Shown: positions 51,029-61,337, counted from the first letter of the stretch. The stretch is DNA of 64,000 bases from JAFAGX01 sp035622175 (GCA_035622175.1 DASPVV010000076.1:9905-73904), one strand, 5' to 3'. Numbers and translations are program-made. Notes: a model not told the origin generated them from the sequence alone.

Positions 51029-51348
51029 CCGCTCTACCACTCCACGCCCCCCCATGGTCCTCCGGGAATTCCAACCGAGCAACGTTTGCCCAACCCACAG
51101 TCACCGCCTCAACCACGGACAGAAGTATCTTCCATGGCAAAGAAGTCCGTCGAAAAGAGATTGAGAGGCCCTTGACCAGTGCGAACCCAGACAAGGAATC
51201 GTTGCTCAAGACAAGGTTGTCGACCCTAGAGCCACCGCTGCATGAGGACGTTCGATTTGTGGGTTGCGTTCTTGCAGGAGTGGATTTCTTGTCAGGACCT
51301 TCGATGATATCCTCCAAATTTCGCGGGGCTAAGACGCAGGAGACGATG
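51029..51348. other. Intergenic region
   Basis: 320 bases between the two peptidase genes. A long frame runs through it into the next gene but has no domain support in this part. AGGAG at 51,338 is the ribosome binding site of the following gene. Confidence 0.5.
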
Positions 51349-52698
51349 ATGAGACTTCGTGTGGCAATGAGTCGCTGTGTGCTGACGGTGCTGGCGGTGG
51401 CGGCATGCTCGGTGTTGGTGAATGCGCGATTCCGGCAGCCGAACAACGAATATCAAGGGCGGCGGACGAAGCTGCGGTCGATGGTAGATGGGCCGGTGGT
51501 GATTTTCGGCTATACCAGCAAGCAGGAAGCCGGTGAGGTGGCAGTCTTTTTCCAGGAGGAGAGCTTCTACTATCTGACGGGGTATAGTGAGCCGGACGCG
51601 GCGCTGCTGCTGATTCCGGACTTGCCGAACGGGAAGGCGTACGACGGCCCGAGCGAGATCCTGTATCTGCCTCCGCGAGATGCGCGACGGGCAAAGTGGG
51701 AAGGGCCGAAGATGGGACCGGAGGATCCCGGAGTGCCGGAGGGGACCGGATTCTCGACGGTGCGGCCGTTTCCGAGTTTGCGTGACGATTTGCTGAATGC
51801 GGCGAAGAAATTCCCGAATTTTTATACCCTGCTGCCGCCGCGGGAGGAGCGCGGATATCCACACCTGGCAACATGGAGCGCGTGGGTGCGAGAACTGGTG
51901 CCGGAGGCAAGCGTATCGGACGTGCTGCCGATGATTCGGACCTTGCGGGAGGTGAAGTCCGCTGGGGAAATTGCCCTGCTGCAAAAGGCGGTCGATGCCA
52001 GTGTGGAAGCGCAAATGGACGCGATGAAGCAAATGCGGCCGGGGCTGTATGAATATCAGGTGGCAGCCCGGATGAGGATGATTCATGAGATGGCGGGATG
52101 TTCGAGGGAAGCATATGCGCCGATTGTGGGCGCGGGATTCTATTCCACGGTGCTGCACTACGACGCGCTGGACAATGAAATCAAGGACGGCGACGTAGTG
52201 GTGATCGATGTAGGGGGCGAATACGGCGGGTATGCGGCGGACATTACGCGAACGCTGCCCGCGAACGGGAAGTTCACGCCGCGGCAGCGTGAAATCTATG
52301 AGATTGTGCTGGGCGCACAGAACGCGGCACTGGATGCGATCAAGCCTGGTGTGCAGATGAGCGCGCTGCAAAAAATCGCGTATGACTACATCAACACCCA
52401 CGGACACGACAAACAAGGCGAGCTGCTCGGCAAATACTTCATTCATGGGCTGGGACACGGGCTGGGGCTCGACGTGCATGATCCGACGGACTATCAGCGT
52501 CCGCTGCGGGCGGGGATGGCGATTACCGATGAACCGGGGATTTACATCCCCGAGGAGAATCTGGGCGTGCGGATCGAGGACGATGTGCTGATAACGGAGG
52601 ATGGACACCGGCTGATGACCGAGAGGCTGCCGCGGACTGTGGAGGAAGTGGAGAAGGTGATGGCGGAAGGGCGCGAGCACGCGGAGGTACGGCCGTAA
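51349..52698 (+). CDS. Secreted Xaa-Pro aminopeptidase (M24B)
   Basis: 449 residues with an N-terminal signal (residues about 8-25), an aminopeptidase P N-terminal domain (FFQEESFYYLTGYSEPDAAL) and a pita-bread M24 domain from about 200. Metal ligands are visible: VVVIDVGGEYGGYAADITRT (two Asp), GLGHGLGLDVHD (His), ITDEPGIYIP (Glu) and NLGVRIEDDVLIT (Glu). It removes the first residue before Pro and would complement the S9 peptidase upstream. Start at the second ATG of an ATGATG pair, six bases after GGAG. A long false frame on the other strand mirrors this GC-rich gene. Confidence 0.88.
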   Translation: MRLRVAMSRCVLTVLAVAACSVLVNARFRQPNNEYQGRRTKLRSMVDGPVVIFGYTSKQEAGEVAVFFQEESFYYLTGYSEPDAALLLIPDLPNGKAYDGPSEILYLPPRDARRAKWEGPKMGPEDPGVPEGTGFSTVRPFPSLRDDLLNAAKKFPNFYTLLPPREERGYPHLATWSAWVRELVPEASVSDVLPMIRTLREVKSAGEIALLQKAVDASVEAQMDAMKQMRPGLYEYQVAARMRMIHEMAGCSREAYAPIVGAGFYSTVLHYDALDNEIKDGDVVVIDVGGEYGGYAADITRTLPANGKFTPRQREIYEIVLGAQNAALDAIKPGVQMSALQKIAYDYINTHGHDKQGELLGKYFIHGLGHGLGLDVHDPTDYQRPLRAGMAITDEPGIYIPEENLGVRIEDDVLITEDGHRLMTERLPRTVEEVEKVMAEGREHAEVRP

Positions 52699-52765
52699 CC
52701 CGCGTTGCTTGGAACAATGCTGGTTCTGGGCAAGATCTCGCCAAGGTCGCCTCGGCGGGTCGTTC

Positions 52766-53512
52766 TTAGGGCGCGGCGGTCTTGCGCGCGACCAACAGCA
52801 GCCGAGGAGCGCCCACCTCGAAAGGCTCCTTCGCGGTCGAGGCAAAAAGGCCCTCCACAATAAACCCCGCGTCGGCAAACAACTCTCGCAGCTCGCCGAG
52901 GGTGTATACCATGACCTCGGCTGTTTTCTCCTCGCGCTCCGATCCCCGGATCAGGAGGTAGCGTGAGATCAGGCGGCTTGTGCGTGCGTCGTAATCAACG
53001 GAGGTCAGGAACAAAATGTCCCCCACTTGCATCCAACGGCTTCGCACGAGGTTCGGCAAAATGGACTCGGCAACCGCACCGCTCTCCAAAACGAATCTCG
53101 CCCCGTCGCGCAGCGCAGCCGCGAGTCGCTTGAGGAATTGTTTGGTATCGGCACGGGACAAATAGCCGAAGCTGTTTCCGAAGCAGAGTGCGGCATCGAA
53201 CTCCCGCTCGAAGGCAAGGGTACGCATGTCTCCGAGCCTCCAGTCCACGGAAACCCCCCGCGCCTGCGCCAAGCGCCGGGATTCGGAGAGGAACTGGGTA
53301 GAGATATCGAAGCCCGTCACGCTGTAGCCTAGCTCCGCTAGCGGAACTGCATGCCGCCCCGCCCCGCAAGGAATATCCAGCACCTTTTGACCGGGCTGAA
53401 TGGCGAATTGCTCGCGGAGAAAGTTCAGTTCTTCTGGGGAAGGTGGGGGTGCAGCCTGAACCCAGAACTCGACACTCAACCCGCTGAAAAATGTTTCATA
53501 CCAGCTTGTCAT
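52766..53512 (-). CDS. Class I SAM-dependent methyltransferase
   Basis: 248 residues. Motif I (KVLDIPCGAGRHAVPLAELG, about 44-63), motif II (VTGFDISTQFL), then WRLGDMRTLAFEREFDAALC and FVLESGAVAESILPN. The overall form (small N-terminal helix MTSWYETFFSG, one methyltransferase domain) is that of a free-standing Methyltransf_25-type enzyme. The substrate is unknown. It stands alone between convergent and divergent neighbours. Confidence 0.8.
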   Translation of the reverse strand: MTSWYETFFSGLSVEFWVQAAPPPSPEELNFLREQFAIQPGQKVLDIPCGAGRHAVPLAELGYSVTGFDISTQFLSESRRLAQARGVSVDWRLGDMRTLAFEREFDAALCFGNSFGYLSRADTKQFLKRLAAALRDGARFVLESGAVAESILPNLVRSRWMQVGDILFLTSVDYDARTSRLISRYLLIRGSEREEKTAEVMVYTLGELRELFADAGFIVEGLFASTAKEPFEVGAPRLLLVARKTAAP

Positions 53513-53844
53513 GGTGGCCGTCTCCTGTCGGACGCGAGATAAGCAATCGGGCGGCGCACCACACCGTGTGCGCCGGAAGCCGCAAGAGGAGACGAATTAG
53601 AGTTCTGCGATTCTCAGAGGCAATCCTGCTCAGTGTCGGAGTGTACCCCACCGAGCGTCGTCGACGCAACTTCGGTGGATGCGGCGGCCCGCTCGGAGGC
53701 GCTGGTTTTGAAGGCGTCGCCTTGGACCAGGCTTTTGTGGTGCAAATTTCTTGCCGGGCTGTGATTTTCCTAGCCTCTGCCGCGAATAATAGGTTGAACG
53801 GCAGGAAGAGACGAAGGCAGCCGTGACAGCTTCAAAAAGACCGG
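53513..53844. other. Intergenic region before the ECF sigma gene
   Basis: 332 bases. No gene with support. The part after 53,700 should contain the promoter of the sigma factor operon; I could not identify an autoregulated ECF site with confidence. Confidence 0.45.
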
Positions 53845-54363
53845 ATGACGACACCAGCCCTGGAAGAACGCTTTCAAACCCTTGTGGGTGAGCACAAAAG
53901 GATTATCTACAAGGTCTGCAACTCCTACTGTAGGAACCGGGACGACCGTGAAGACCTCGCGCAAGAGATCATCGTGCAGCTGTGGCGCTCCTTCGCCACA
54001 TTTGATGAACGCTGCCAGTTCTCCACCTGGATGTACCGGATCGCTCTGAATGTCGCTATTTCCTTCTTTCGCCGGGAGAGCACGCGAACACGGCACGTGT
54101 TGTCGGATGAAGAGCACCTCCTGAAAGCAATCGATGAGAGGTCAAGCTACGCTGAGGACGCACAGGTTCTATACCAAATGATTGGAGCTTTGGAACCTTT
54201 GAACAGGGCGCTGGTTCTGCTTTACTTCGACGGACACAGCTACAGCGAGATGGCGCAGGTTTTAGGCATCACGGAGACAAATGTTGCGACGAAGATCAGC
54301 AGGCTGAAGCAGGAGATTAGGCAGGGATTGGGCGGAAGCACACGGGTCTTGAGGAGGGATTAG
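53845..54363 (+). CDS. ECF RNA polymerase sigma factor
   Basis: 172 residues. Region 2 at about 12-80 (CRNRDDREDLAQEIIVQLWR, FSTWMYRIALNVAISFFRRE) and region 4 at about 115-165 (LEPLNRALVLLYFDGHSYSE followed by MAQVLGITETNVATKISRLK). Directs RNA polymerase to an unknown small regulon. Followed two bases later by a membrane protein that may hold it inactive. Confidence 0.9.
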   Translation: MTTPALEERFQTLVGEHKRIIYKVCNSYCRNRDDREDLAQEIIVQLWRSFATFDERCQFSTWMYRIALNVAISFFRRESTRTRHVLSDEEHLLKAIDERSSYAEDAQVLYQMIGALEPLNRALVLLYFDGHSYSEMAQVLGITETNVATKISRLKQEIRQGLGGSTRVLRRD

Positions 54364-54365
54364 CC

Positions 54366-55037
54366 ATGATGGATTTGGATGAAATGAAGCAGAGGTGGAC
54401 AGAGCATGATCGCAAGCTCGACCAGAGTATTCGTCTGAACCAGCAGCTTCTCACCGCTACGAACCTGAACCGGGCAAGGTCGGCGTTGCAGCGCCTTACG
54501 TTATTTCTGAGCTTGGGTGCGGTCGTATGGCTCGCAATTGTCGTGGCGCTTGGCAATTTTATTTACCAGCACGTCCCTGGGTGGCGGCTTGCTCTGCCTG
54601 CGGTCTTATCGGGCTTATTCGCCATCGCAATGCTTGCGGTGACAGTAGCCCAGATCACTCGCATCCGGCAGATCGACTACGGGAAACCTGTTGCCATCAT
54701 TCAGAGGCATCTAGGGGGGCTTCGAGTATTGCGGATTCGGACTGTTCAATGGGGGTTGCTGGCGGGAACGGTCGTTTGGGCACCGTTCCTCATGGTCGTA
54801 GCGGAAGCGTTTTTCGGGGTCGAAGACTTGAGTGCTCCTTGGTTCTGGGCTTGGTTGTGGGCGAATGTGGCGTTCGGATTGTCGCTGGTCCCGCTGGCGC
54901 TCTGGTTGTCCAAGAAATTCTCCGACCGCATGGAACAGTTTCCCTTTGTGCAGCGGCTGATGCACGACATTGCTGGCCGGAGTCTGAACGAAGCTACAAA
55001 CTTTCTCGGTGCAGTTACCGCGTTCGAGCGTGAATGA
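54366..55037 (+). CDS. Membrane protein, putative partner of the ECF sigma factor
   Basis: 223 residues. A polar N-terminal part with LDEMKQRWTEHDRKLDQSIR (about 5-24) followed by about four hydrophobic segments (for example ALVVWLAIVVALGNFI-like, LPAVLSGLFAIAMLAVTV, WGLLAGTVVWAPFLMVV, WLWANVAFGLSLVPLAL). A strong GAGGAGG and the two-base gap indicate translation coupled to the sigma gene, the usual place for an anti-sigma factor. No standard anti-sigma domain is recognised, so the role is inferred from position. Confidence 0.6.
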   Translation: MMDLDEMKQRWTEHDRKLDQSIRLNQQLLTATNLNRARSALQRLTLFLSLGAVVWLAIVVALGNFIYQHVPGWRLALPAVLSGLFAIAMLAVTVAQITRIRQIDYGKPVAIIQRHLGGLRVLRIRTVQWGLLAGTVVWAPFLMVVAEAFFGVEDLSAPWFWAWLWANVAFGLSLVPLALWLSKKFSDRMEQFPFVQRLMHDIAGRSLNEATNFLGAVTAFERE

Positions 55038-55686
55038 CCCTGGGTCGCTCTCTGGGCCGGATCAGACAGGTCACAAACGGTTGAGCCATGCCGAGCGTTC
55101 TTCGCAGGCGCCCACCGCGCAGCCTGTTCGGCGGTGCCGGGACTCTTGAGGTCAATCGCGAGCGGTTGATGAGGACAGCGAATTGAAAAACGGTCCTTGG
55201 CCACGCAGCGCACGCACGCTTCGTCGGTTCGTCTTGAATCCTCAGGATTGACGAGCAGTTGTTGGTGGGACTTTACTAACGCCAACAGCAGACGGCTGGC
55301 ATGTCGGAAGTCCCTACCTTGTTCTCGATGCCTGCGCCGTCCACAGTCGGTCAGACCGTTTCCCATCTACCTGCGGGGATGAGTGGGACACGTTCCACAC
55401 CCGCGGCGCGGTTGGGGTGGTTGCCCGGTCGTCACAGTCATTCTAGCCTGGAACGAATCACGGCCGGTCGCCCTTTCTCCCTTCGGTTATAGGCAGCTTC
55501 CACAGGAATTCCGGAGCAGTGGCAAGGGAGCAACCTGTGGCGCGCCTTTCCACTTCAATCCACCAGGACAGCATCAGACGTCGAGAAACATGGCTGGTTC
55601 GACAGTACCTCCCTTGAATTTCAGTCGCTTACAGAACCCACGTTTTGGAATCAGCCTTGCTCCCCTGCTTGTCGTGAGGGAACAAG
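55038..55686. other. Intergenic region
   Basis: 649 bases without a supported gene. Reading frames are short, with mixed composition and no domain motifs. GTGAGGGA at 55,675 is the likely ribosome binding site of the next gene. Confidence 0.45.
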
Positions 55687-56499
55687 ATGCCGATTGCCTC
55701 TATCGTGGATCGCTCGAAACCGGTGAGCCGGGTGCCCGTGGTTATGCTATTGCTCGCCTGCACCTCGCTGTTGTTCAGTGCAAATCAAGCACCAGCGCAA
55801 ACTCATATCTCCAAGGCTGCAGAGACTGAGCCGGCTTCGGCTCTCGTGATGGCTTTTGTCGGCGGATTTGTTCACAGCGACGACCTGCGCCACCCGGAAG
55901 TTCGACTTGCCCAGCGTCTCCAGGCAGCCTCCGGCGACGGTGTGCAAGTACGGGTATTCAAGAATCGCGAAAGAGGCAAGGCGCACAAAACAATCGTCGA
56001 GTGGCTCAACGGCTTCAAAACCAGTACCGAGACAGGTAAGAAACGACCGGTACCGCGCATCATATTATTCGGCCATAGCTGGGGTGCATCAGCAGTGGTC
56101 TATCTGGCTCGTGAATTAGAGCGGGACGGCATACCGGTTTCGCTGACAATCCTAGTCGACAGCGTGCGAAGAAGTGGCGAGGACGATTCCGTCATTCCAG
56201 CCAACGTCGCCGAGGCTGTCAACTTCTATCAAAGCAAAGGTATTATCCACGGCCGCTCGAAAATCATGGCGGCTGATCCAGCTCGCACCGCTGTCCTCGG
56301 CAATTTCCGTTTCGAGTATGAAAAGGTACCTGCCGAGTGTCACGCTTATCCGTGGTACGCCCGCCTCTTCCTCAAAGGCCACCTGTCCATTGAATGCGAT
56401 CCCCGCGTTTGGTCACTGGTGGAAACGCTCATCGAAGACCGGCTCGCTGCCAGGCTCCAGTCAGAGCAGCCCGAAGTCGCCGCACCGCCCGTGGACTAG
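55687..56499 (+). CDS. Secreted alpha/beta-hydrolase-like protein
   Basis: 270 residues. Signal sequence (about 16-37, ending NQAPAQT), then a core with VMAFVGGFVHSDDLRHPE, the nucleophile-elbow-like ILFGHSWGASAVVYLAREL (Ser about 131) and LTILVDSVRR. Members of this group are common in acidobacterial genomes and lack a defined substrate. The catalytic His is not certain; a late ECHAYPWY could supply it. Upstream of a carboxypeptidase-regulatory protein. Confidence 0.65.
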   Translation: MPIASIVDRSKPVSRVPVVMLLLACTSLLFSANQAPAQTHISKAAETEPASALVMAFVGGFVHSDDLRHPEVRLAQRLQAASGDGVQVRVFKNRERGKAHKTIVEWLNGFKTSTETGKKRPVPRIILFGHSWGASAVVYLARELERDGIPVSLTILVDSVRRSGEDDSVIPANVAEAVNFYQSKGIIHGRSKIMAADPARTAVLGNFRFEYEKVPAECHAYPWYARLFLKGHLSIECDPRVWSLVETLIEDRLAARLQSEQPEVAAPPVD

Positions 56500-56783
56500 G
56501 GCCCATCTTGGTGGCGCGGTGTCGACCTTTTTCGACACTTGTCGACTCTCGACACAGCTTTCTTGATCCCGCTTTGTGGCCTCCACACTACGATCCCCGT
56601 GACGTGCCAAAGGCTTGTCACGAACAACTTCAGAATTTCCAGGGGCTGATCGCTTCCCCAGCCCTAAATTCTAGGTATCTCACTGTCCTTAAGCCGGAGT
56701 TCGTCGTTCGGACACCAGGATTCGAGTCTGGAATCTTAAGTGCAAGGGTTAGGCCTTTCTCGGAGCGATCAGGACAAACGCCC

Positions 56784-57800
56784 ATGTTGATCATCTCTCG
56801 CATTCGTCTGGCGGCCGCGGTGGTAGCCATTACGTTGGCCGTTGCCACGCACCTGCCCGCACAAGGCTTCGAGGCGACAGAACCGAAATTGGGCAGCATT
56901 ATCGGCACGGTTACCGATGTAAACGGCGATCCCGTCCCCAACTCGACGGTACTACTGAAGAGTGTTGACAGCGATGATCGCCGAACCGTTGTGACCCCCG
57001 AAAACGGTTTTTTCGAGTTTCACGGCATCAGACCTGGGGTGCCCTATGAGATCAGCATCACGGCAAAGGATTTCGCGGACTGGATATCGCCCGCCATCAC
57101 GCTCGAACCGGGCCAATTCAAAATCGTAACGGGTATCCAGCTTCGGATTGCAACCGAGCATACGCAGGTCGAAGTCACTTACGATCCGGTGGAAGCGGCG
57201 ACTGCGCAGCTCAGGATTGAGGAAAAGCAGCGCGTCTTCGGAATCATCCCCAATTTCTACGTCTCCTACGAGACAAATCCCGCACCTCTTACCGCCAAGA
57301 TGAAATTTGAGCTCGCCCTCAGGGTCTCTATAGATCCAGTTACCGCTGTCGGAGTCGCTCTGGTTTCTGCCTCCAAACAGGCTGCGAATAGCCCAAAATA
57401 CGGGCAGGGTTGGGACGCTTACGGGGAGCGGTTTGGCTCGATCGCGGCCGATGGCTTTACTGACATCATGATCGGTGGCGCGATCTTGCCATCGCTTTTG
57501 CATCAGGATCCCCGTTATTTCTATCAGGGAACAGGTACGACAAGCTCTCGAATGCGGCATGCGATCTTCAGTCCATTTGTCACGAAGGGGGATAACGGAG
57601 AGTGGCAGCCCAACTACTCGAGTTTAGCCGGGGATTTGGCGTCGTCCGCTATTGCGAACCTTTACTATCCGCGATCGAATCGCGGCGTTGGCCTGGTATT
57701 CGGAAACTTTGCGATCGGCACGGCGGAGCGCGTCGGCGCCAGTCTGGCTCAGGAGTTCCTTGTTGGCAGGTTTACCCGGAGGGGCGGGCACGTAAAATAA
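56784..57800 (+). CDS. Carboxypeptidase-regulatory-domain protein with outer-membrane-like C-terminal part
   Basis: 338 residues. Signal peptide (about 8-27), then a carboxypeptidase-regulatory-like domain at about 35-115 (GSIIGTVTDVNGDPVPNSTV, ENGFFEFHGIRPGVPYEISI). The second half (about 160-338) is Gly-, Ser- and Tyr-rich with PRYFYQGTGTTSSR and NFAIGTAERVGASLAQEFLV. I do not recognise this part; the same two-part form is frequent in Acidobacteria. I took the ATG at 56,784 because it starts the signal peptide; the frame extends further upstream over the previous gene without support. Confidence 0.65.
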   Translation: MLIISRIRLAAAVVAITLAVATHLPAQGFEATEPKLGSIIGTVTDVNGDPVPNSTVLLKSVDSDDRRTVVTPENGFFEFHGIRPGVPYEISITAKDFADWISPAITLEPGQFKIVTGIQLRIATEHTQVEVTYDPVEAATAQLRIEEKQRVFGIIPNFYVSYETNPAPLTAKMKFELALRVSIDPVTAVGVALVSASKQAANSPKYGQGWDAYGERFGSIAADGFTDIMIGGAILPSLLHQDPRYFYQGTGTTSSRMRHAIFSPFVTKGDNGEWQPNYSSLAGDLASSAIANLYYPRSNRGVGLVFGNFAIGTAERVGASLAQEFLVGRFTRRGGHVK

Positions 57801-58318
57801 GGTACACACGTACCACAGAGTCGCCGTCAAGACTTTCCGCGGAGTTTCTCTGGATGGGCGCAAGCGGCGTTCTCCCCCGGGTGAATCGCAAGAGCTGGCA
57901 GTACACTCGACACTATCGAGTGGGGGCCCGGTGGACGCTCGAAGCGCGCATCGATGTGCGGCAGTAGCGCGATACCTTTCTGCAGAACATTTAAGGCCTA
58001 ATCCTCAAGGTTCATGATGGTGTGAGACAAATAGCCCGTAAGGATCCGTCCCCCATGCCTTGGAGCGACCTCTGGATTACGGCGATGAAGTGCTCGCGCA
58101 GGGGAGGGATCGGGTTCGCAGCCGGCGCACGGCTGCCATTTCAGACCTTGAGTTGCTGCCGCATTTGAACGGGTGGTCGAAGAATTTTCGCCCGACCGGA
58201 CAGCTGCCTTCACAACAGTTGTCCAAGGCACGTGAAGTCCATCAATGATGGATCCCGGGTACCTAGTCCGCGACTATGGCGTTTCTCGAAGCGTCGGTTA
58301 AGTCTTCATAAGGATGAC
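57801..58318. other. Intergenic region, possible decayed coding DNA
   Basis: A stretch of 518 bases without a complete gene. At about 57,830-57,967 one plus-strand frame reads like coding sequence (LWMGASGVLPRVNRKSWQYT) up to a TAG, perhaps the tail of a lost gene. The rest has no recognisable content. Confidence 0.35.
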
Positions 58319-58396
58319 CTATACTAGTGTGGCTGGGTTATCGGCGCCCAGCACGCGCTGCCGAATCTCTAGTACCTTGCGATCCAACTTTTGCAT
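58319..58396 (-). pseudogene. Remnant of a kinesin-light-chain-type TPR repeat
   Basis: A minus-strand frame of 25 codons from an ATG reads RKVLEIRQRVLGADNPATLV and stops. This matches one TPR_12/kinesin light chain unit (consensus L-x-IRExVLG-x-x-HPxTL) and nothing else of such a protein is left around it. I take it as a fragment of a degraded TPR gene. The surrounding DNA to 58,718 is lower in GC and has no gene. Confidence 0.55.
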
Positions 58397-58718
58397 CACT
58401 TACTCCATTTTCCAGCGCTTTACTCTGGAATGGAGAACCCACCTCAAGTTATTTACTTGGAGTCTCTCAACTCTAGCCTAACTTCTTCTTGACGTCGATC
58501 TAAGTTACACCGAAAAATGGCACTTGCGGCATACGGGAGGCTTCGCTGTCCAAGTAACACCGGTCAGCTTGCCGTGCAACAATCAATGAGCGGAGGTCCG
58601 CCCTGCTCTGGAAGGCTGAGGGAAAAACGCGAACAAAGTGGTCGACTCGACTAAGTCTTGACCGAATCATCCAAGCAGTCCCTCACAGCGTTTCAAGTTG
58701 TTATCTCAGGAGAAGCAC

Positions 58719-61337
58719 GTGCAATTCGCGTGGCGACCGTCTACGTTGCTTCTTTCGACTGCGGTGCTGTCGATTACAACACTGACAGTTGCGTGTGGCG
58801 GGGGCTCGCAAAGTTCGCCCCCACAAGTGACCGCGCCGAGCAACTTGTCCTACACAAGTCCGGTCACAGCCGCACTGGGTGTCGCCATGACGGCGCTCTT
58901 ACCGACCGTCAGCGGGACGGTCAGCAGTTATTCCGTCAGTCCGGCACTACCGGCTGGCTTGTCACTCAATACGACGACCGGCGTGATCTCCGGTATTCCC
59001 ACGGCGACGGCTGCGAAGGCTACGTACTTGATTACCGCGAGCAACGCGGGCGGGGACACGACATTTTCTCTCTCCCTTACGGTCGTTTGGGCTGGGAGTT
59101 TAAACGTAGCCATTAGCGGGCTGCCCAACGGCACCAACGCTCAGGTTACAGTGAACGGGCCAGGCGGCTACGAGCAGACCCTGACGCAGACGACTACGCT
59201 CACCGGTCTGATCGCGGGTACGTATACGACCGTTGCGACTGTCGTACCATCTACCGCAGCGAATACGGTCTTTATCCCTTCGGTTAGCGGAACCCCGACA
59301 GCGGTTTCACAGAGCGGAAAGGGCGCGTCGGCCACGGTGGCGTATTCAAAGCTTGTGGAGACCTGGCAGGCAGTGGGGCCCTCTGCAATCGGAGGGAATG
59401 CGTATCCCGGTGCCGGGAAGCTGCATGCCTTTGCCGTGAGCAATGCCAATCCTCTGCTCATGTACGCGGGCGGTGGTCTGGGTCCCGGTAACTCAGGACC
59501 GTACACCGAGGCGGGAATCTACAAGACGACAAATGGTGGGACAGCATGGACCCAGCAGAACAATGGACTGACTGATCCGACGGTGAACGCGCTTTGGATG
59601 GATCAGAGCAACACGAACATTGTTGTCGCAGGTACTAACTTCACGGGTATCTTCCTGACCTCCAATGGTGGGGGAAGTTGGACGCTATGCGCAACTTGCT
59701 CCCTGGGATCAACGTCCGCATTTCTCCAGGTGGGTTCGACGCTCTATGCCGGTACGGGCCAAGGAATTGCGGCCTCGACCGACACAGGCAAATCCTGGCA
59801 GATCGTTGAATCAACCACTGTTCCGGTGCGCGCTCTGGCCTCGCAGGGAAGTGCGACTTACGCCGGACTCGACGACGGTCAGGTGCTGATTCAATCCAAC
59901 CCGGGCGGGAGCTGGGCATCGTCTACGCCGGCAAGTGACACGATCTGGTCCATCGCGATTAATCCAAGCAACGCCGAGAACGCCTTCGCGGTGGAGTGGA
60001 TGGGCTATCTGGGTCCCGATATGTACGAAACCCAAAATGGGGGGGCCGCAGCAACCTGGACGCAGCTGGGTCTACTTTCCACCTGTCCGCAAGGTTCGGG
60101 TGCCGGACTGTCAGCGCAAGCAGTGGCTTTCGAATCATCCAGCGCCACGCTCTACGCTGGCTGTGACGGATTCTCTTCGGGCGGTTCGCCCCTCTGGCAG
60201 TCATCCGATGAAGGCGGCACCTGGTCGAACATCTCATCGGCCGGTGAGTGGGACGTCCGCATGATTCAGCCCGATGCTGAGGGCGTGGATGGGAATATCG
60301 TCGTTGGCAGCGACCAAGGCATATACCTCAGCACGAATGCCGGTACCAGTTGGCAAAGCCTCAACACCAATATCACCTCGTCGATCTTGTATAGTGTGGG
60401 CGTCGAAGGCGGCACGATTCTGACCACGGCGCAGGATTACTCCCTGATCAGCAGCTTCAATAGTGGTTCGACTTGGACCTCGTGGGCCGTAGGTGGGGAG
60501 GGTGGGATGGTGATTTTCAATCCCGCGAATCCTGGCTATGCCTACATATTTACCACCGCAGGCTTCGAGTACTCCGAGGACGGGGGGCAGACCTTCAACC
60601 CAGTACAGGAACTCGGAGGCCTCGGCAGCGAATTCGTTAATGGCCTGGACACCATCGCCCTTGACCCGAACAATGCTTCCACCCTTTACGTAGCGGCTCT
60701 CTCCGGTATCTATGAAAGTACGGATTGGGGCGTTTCATGGACGTTGCAGTCGTCCTGGCCGTTTGGGTCCTCGGCTCCGATGGCGAACACACCCCAGATG
60801 GTCGCGGTGAGCCCAGCGAACAGCCAGACGCTCTTCGTTGGAGCTAACAACCCCATCCAGTGCAGGGGCGGCAACAGCTTGTTGTGCTACACCACCAACG
60901 GTGGAAGCACCTGGCGGGCAAGCAATCTACCAAGTAACTGCGGCTGGCCGGTCGCCATCGCCATAAATCCGGCGAATCCCCAGATGATCTTGGTAGCGAT
61001 GCAAAATGGTTCCATCCTCTCCTGCGGAATCCTCCGCAGTACCGACGGAGGCGGCAGCTTTTCAGCTTCCACCGGAGTGACGCAAAGCTTATCGCCAAGA
61101 CAGCAAGGGTGTAACACCAACCCCGTTCCCAGCTTGCAAGTCGATCCTGGCGCCTCTGGCGCGGTCGCGGCTGCCACTCCCGCTGGCGTCTATATCTCGA
61201 CCGATTTCGGGCTCAACTGGACCAGCATCCGGGGGAACACGGTACCGCTGTCCGTTACCGGAGCGATCTGGTCAGGCGGATACCTGTACGAATCGACCTG
61301 TGGCGAGGGAGTGCTTCGGCTTTCCTTTCCGTTCTAG
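58719..61337 (+). CDS. Lipoprotein with Ig-like domain and BNR/sortilin-type beta-propeller
   Basis: 872 residues. Lipoprotein signal with a lipobox (LTVACGGG), then a putative Ig domain (YSVSPALPAGLSLNTTTGVI then SGIPTATAAKATYLITASN). From about residue 210 there are many BNR-type units with S/T-x-DGG-x-x-W or NGG-x-x-W (for example GIYKTTNGGTAWTQ, GIYESTDWGVSWTL, GVYISTDFGLNWTS). This is a surface beta-propeller without visible catalytic residues, common in Acidobacteria. I start at a GTG six bases after AGGAG rather than the TTG at 58,698. Confidence 0.75.
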   Translation: MQFAWRPSTLLLSTAVLSITTLTVACGGGSQSSPPQVTAPSNLSYTSPVTAALGVAMTALLPTVSGTVSSYSVSPALPAGLSLNTTTGVISGIPTATAAKATYLITASNAGGDTTFSLSLTVVWAGSLNVAISGLPNGTNAQVTVNGPGGYEQTLTQTTTLTGLIAGTYTTVATVVPSTAANTVFIPSVSGTPTAVSQSGKGASATVAYSKLVETWQAVGPSAIGGNAYPGAGKLHAFAVSNANPLLMYAGGGLGPGNSGPYTEAGIYKTTNGGTAWTQQNNGLTDPTVNALWMDQSNTNIVVAGTNFTGIFLTSNGGGSWTLCATCSLGSTSAFLQVGSTLYAGTGQGIAASTDTGKSWQIVESTTVPVRALASQGSATYAGLDDGQVLIQSNPGGSWASSTPASDTIWSIAINPSNAENAFAVEWMGYLGPDMYETQNGGAAATWTQLGLLSTCPQGSGAGLSAQAVAFESSSATLYAGCDGFSSGGSPLWQSSDEGGTWSNISSAGEWDVRMIQPDAEGVDGNIVVGSDQGIYLSTNAGTSWQSLNTNITSSILYSVGVEGGTILTTAQDYSLISSFNSGSTWTSWAVGGEGGMVIFNPANPGYAYIFTTAGFEYSEDGGQTFNPVQELGGLGSEFVNGLDTIALDPNNASTLYVAALSGIYESTDWGVSWTLQSSWPFGSSAPMANTPQMVAVSPANSQTLFVGANNPIQCRGGNSLLCYTTNGGSTWRASNLPSNCGWPVAIAINPANPQMILVAMQNGSILSCGILRSTDGGGSFSASTGVTQSLSPRQQGCNTNPVPSLQVDPGASGAVAAATPAGVYISTDFGLNWTSIRGNTVPLSVTGAIWSGGYLYESTCGEGVLRLSFPF

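Noticed and set aside
51292..52878. 528-residue frame opposite the M24 peptidase
   Set aside because: The peptidase on the plus strand has all metal ligands; the opposite frame is Arg/His/Pro-rich and results from high GC at wobble positions.
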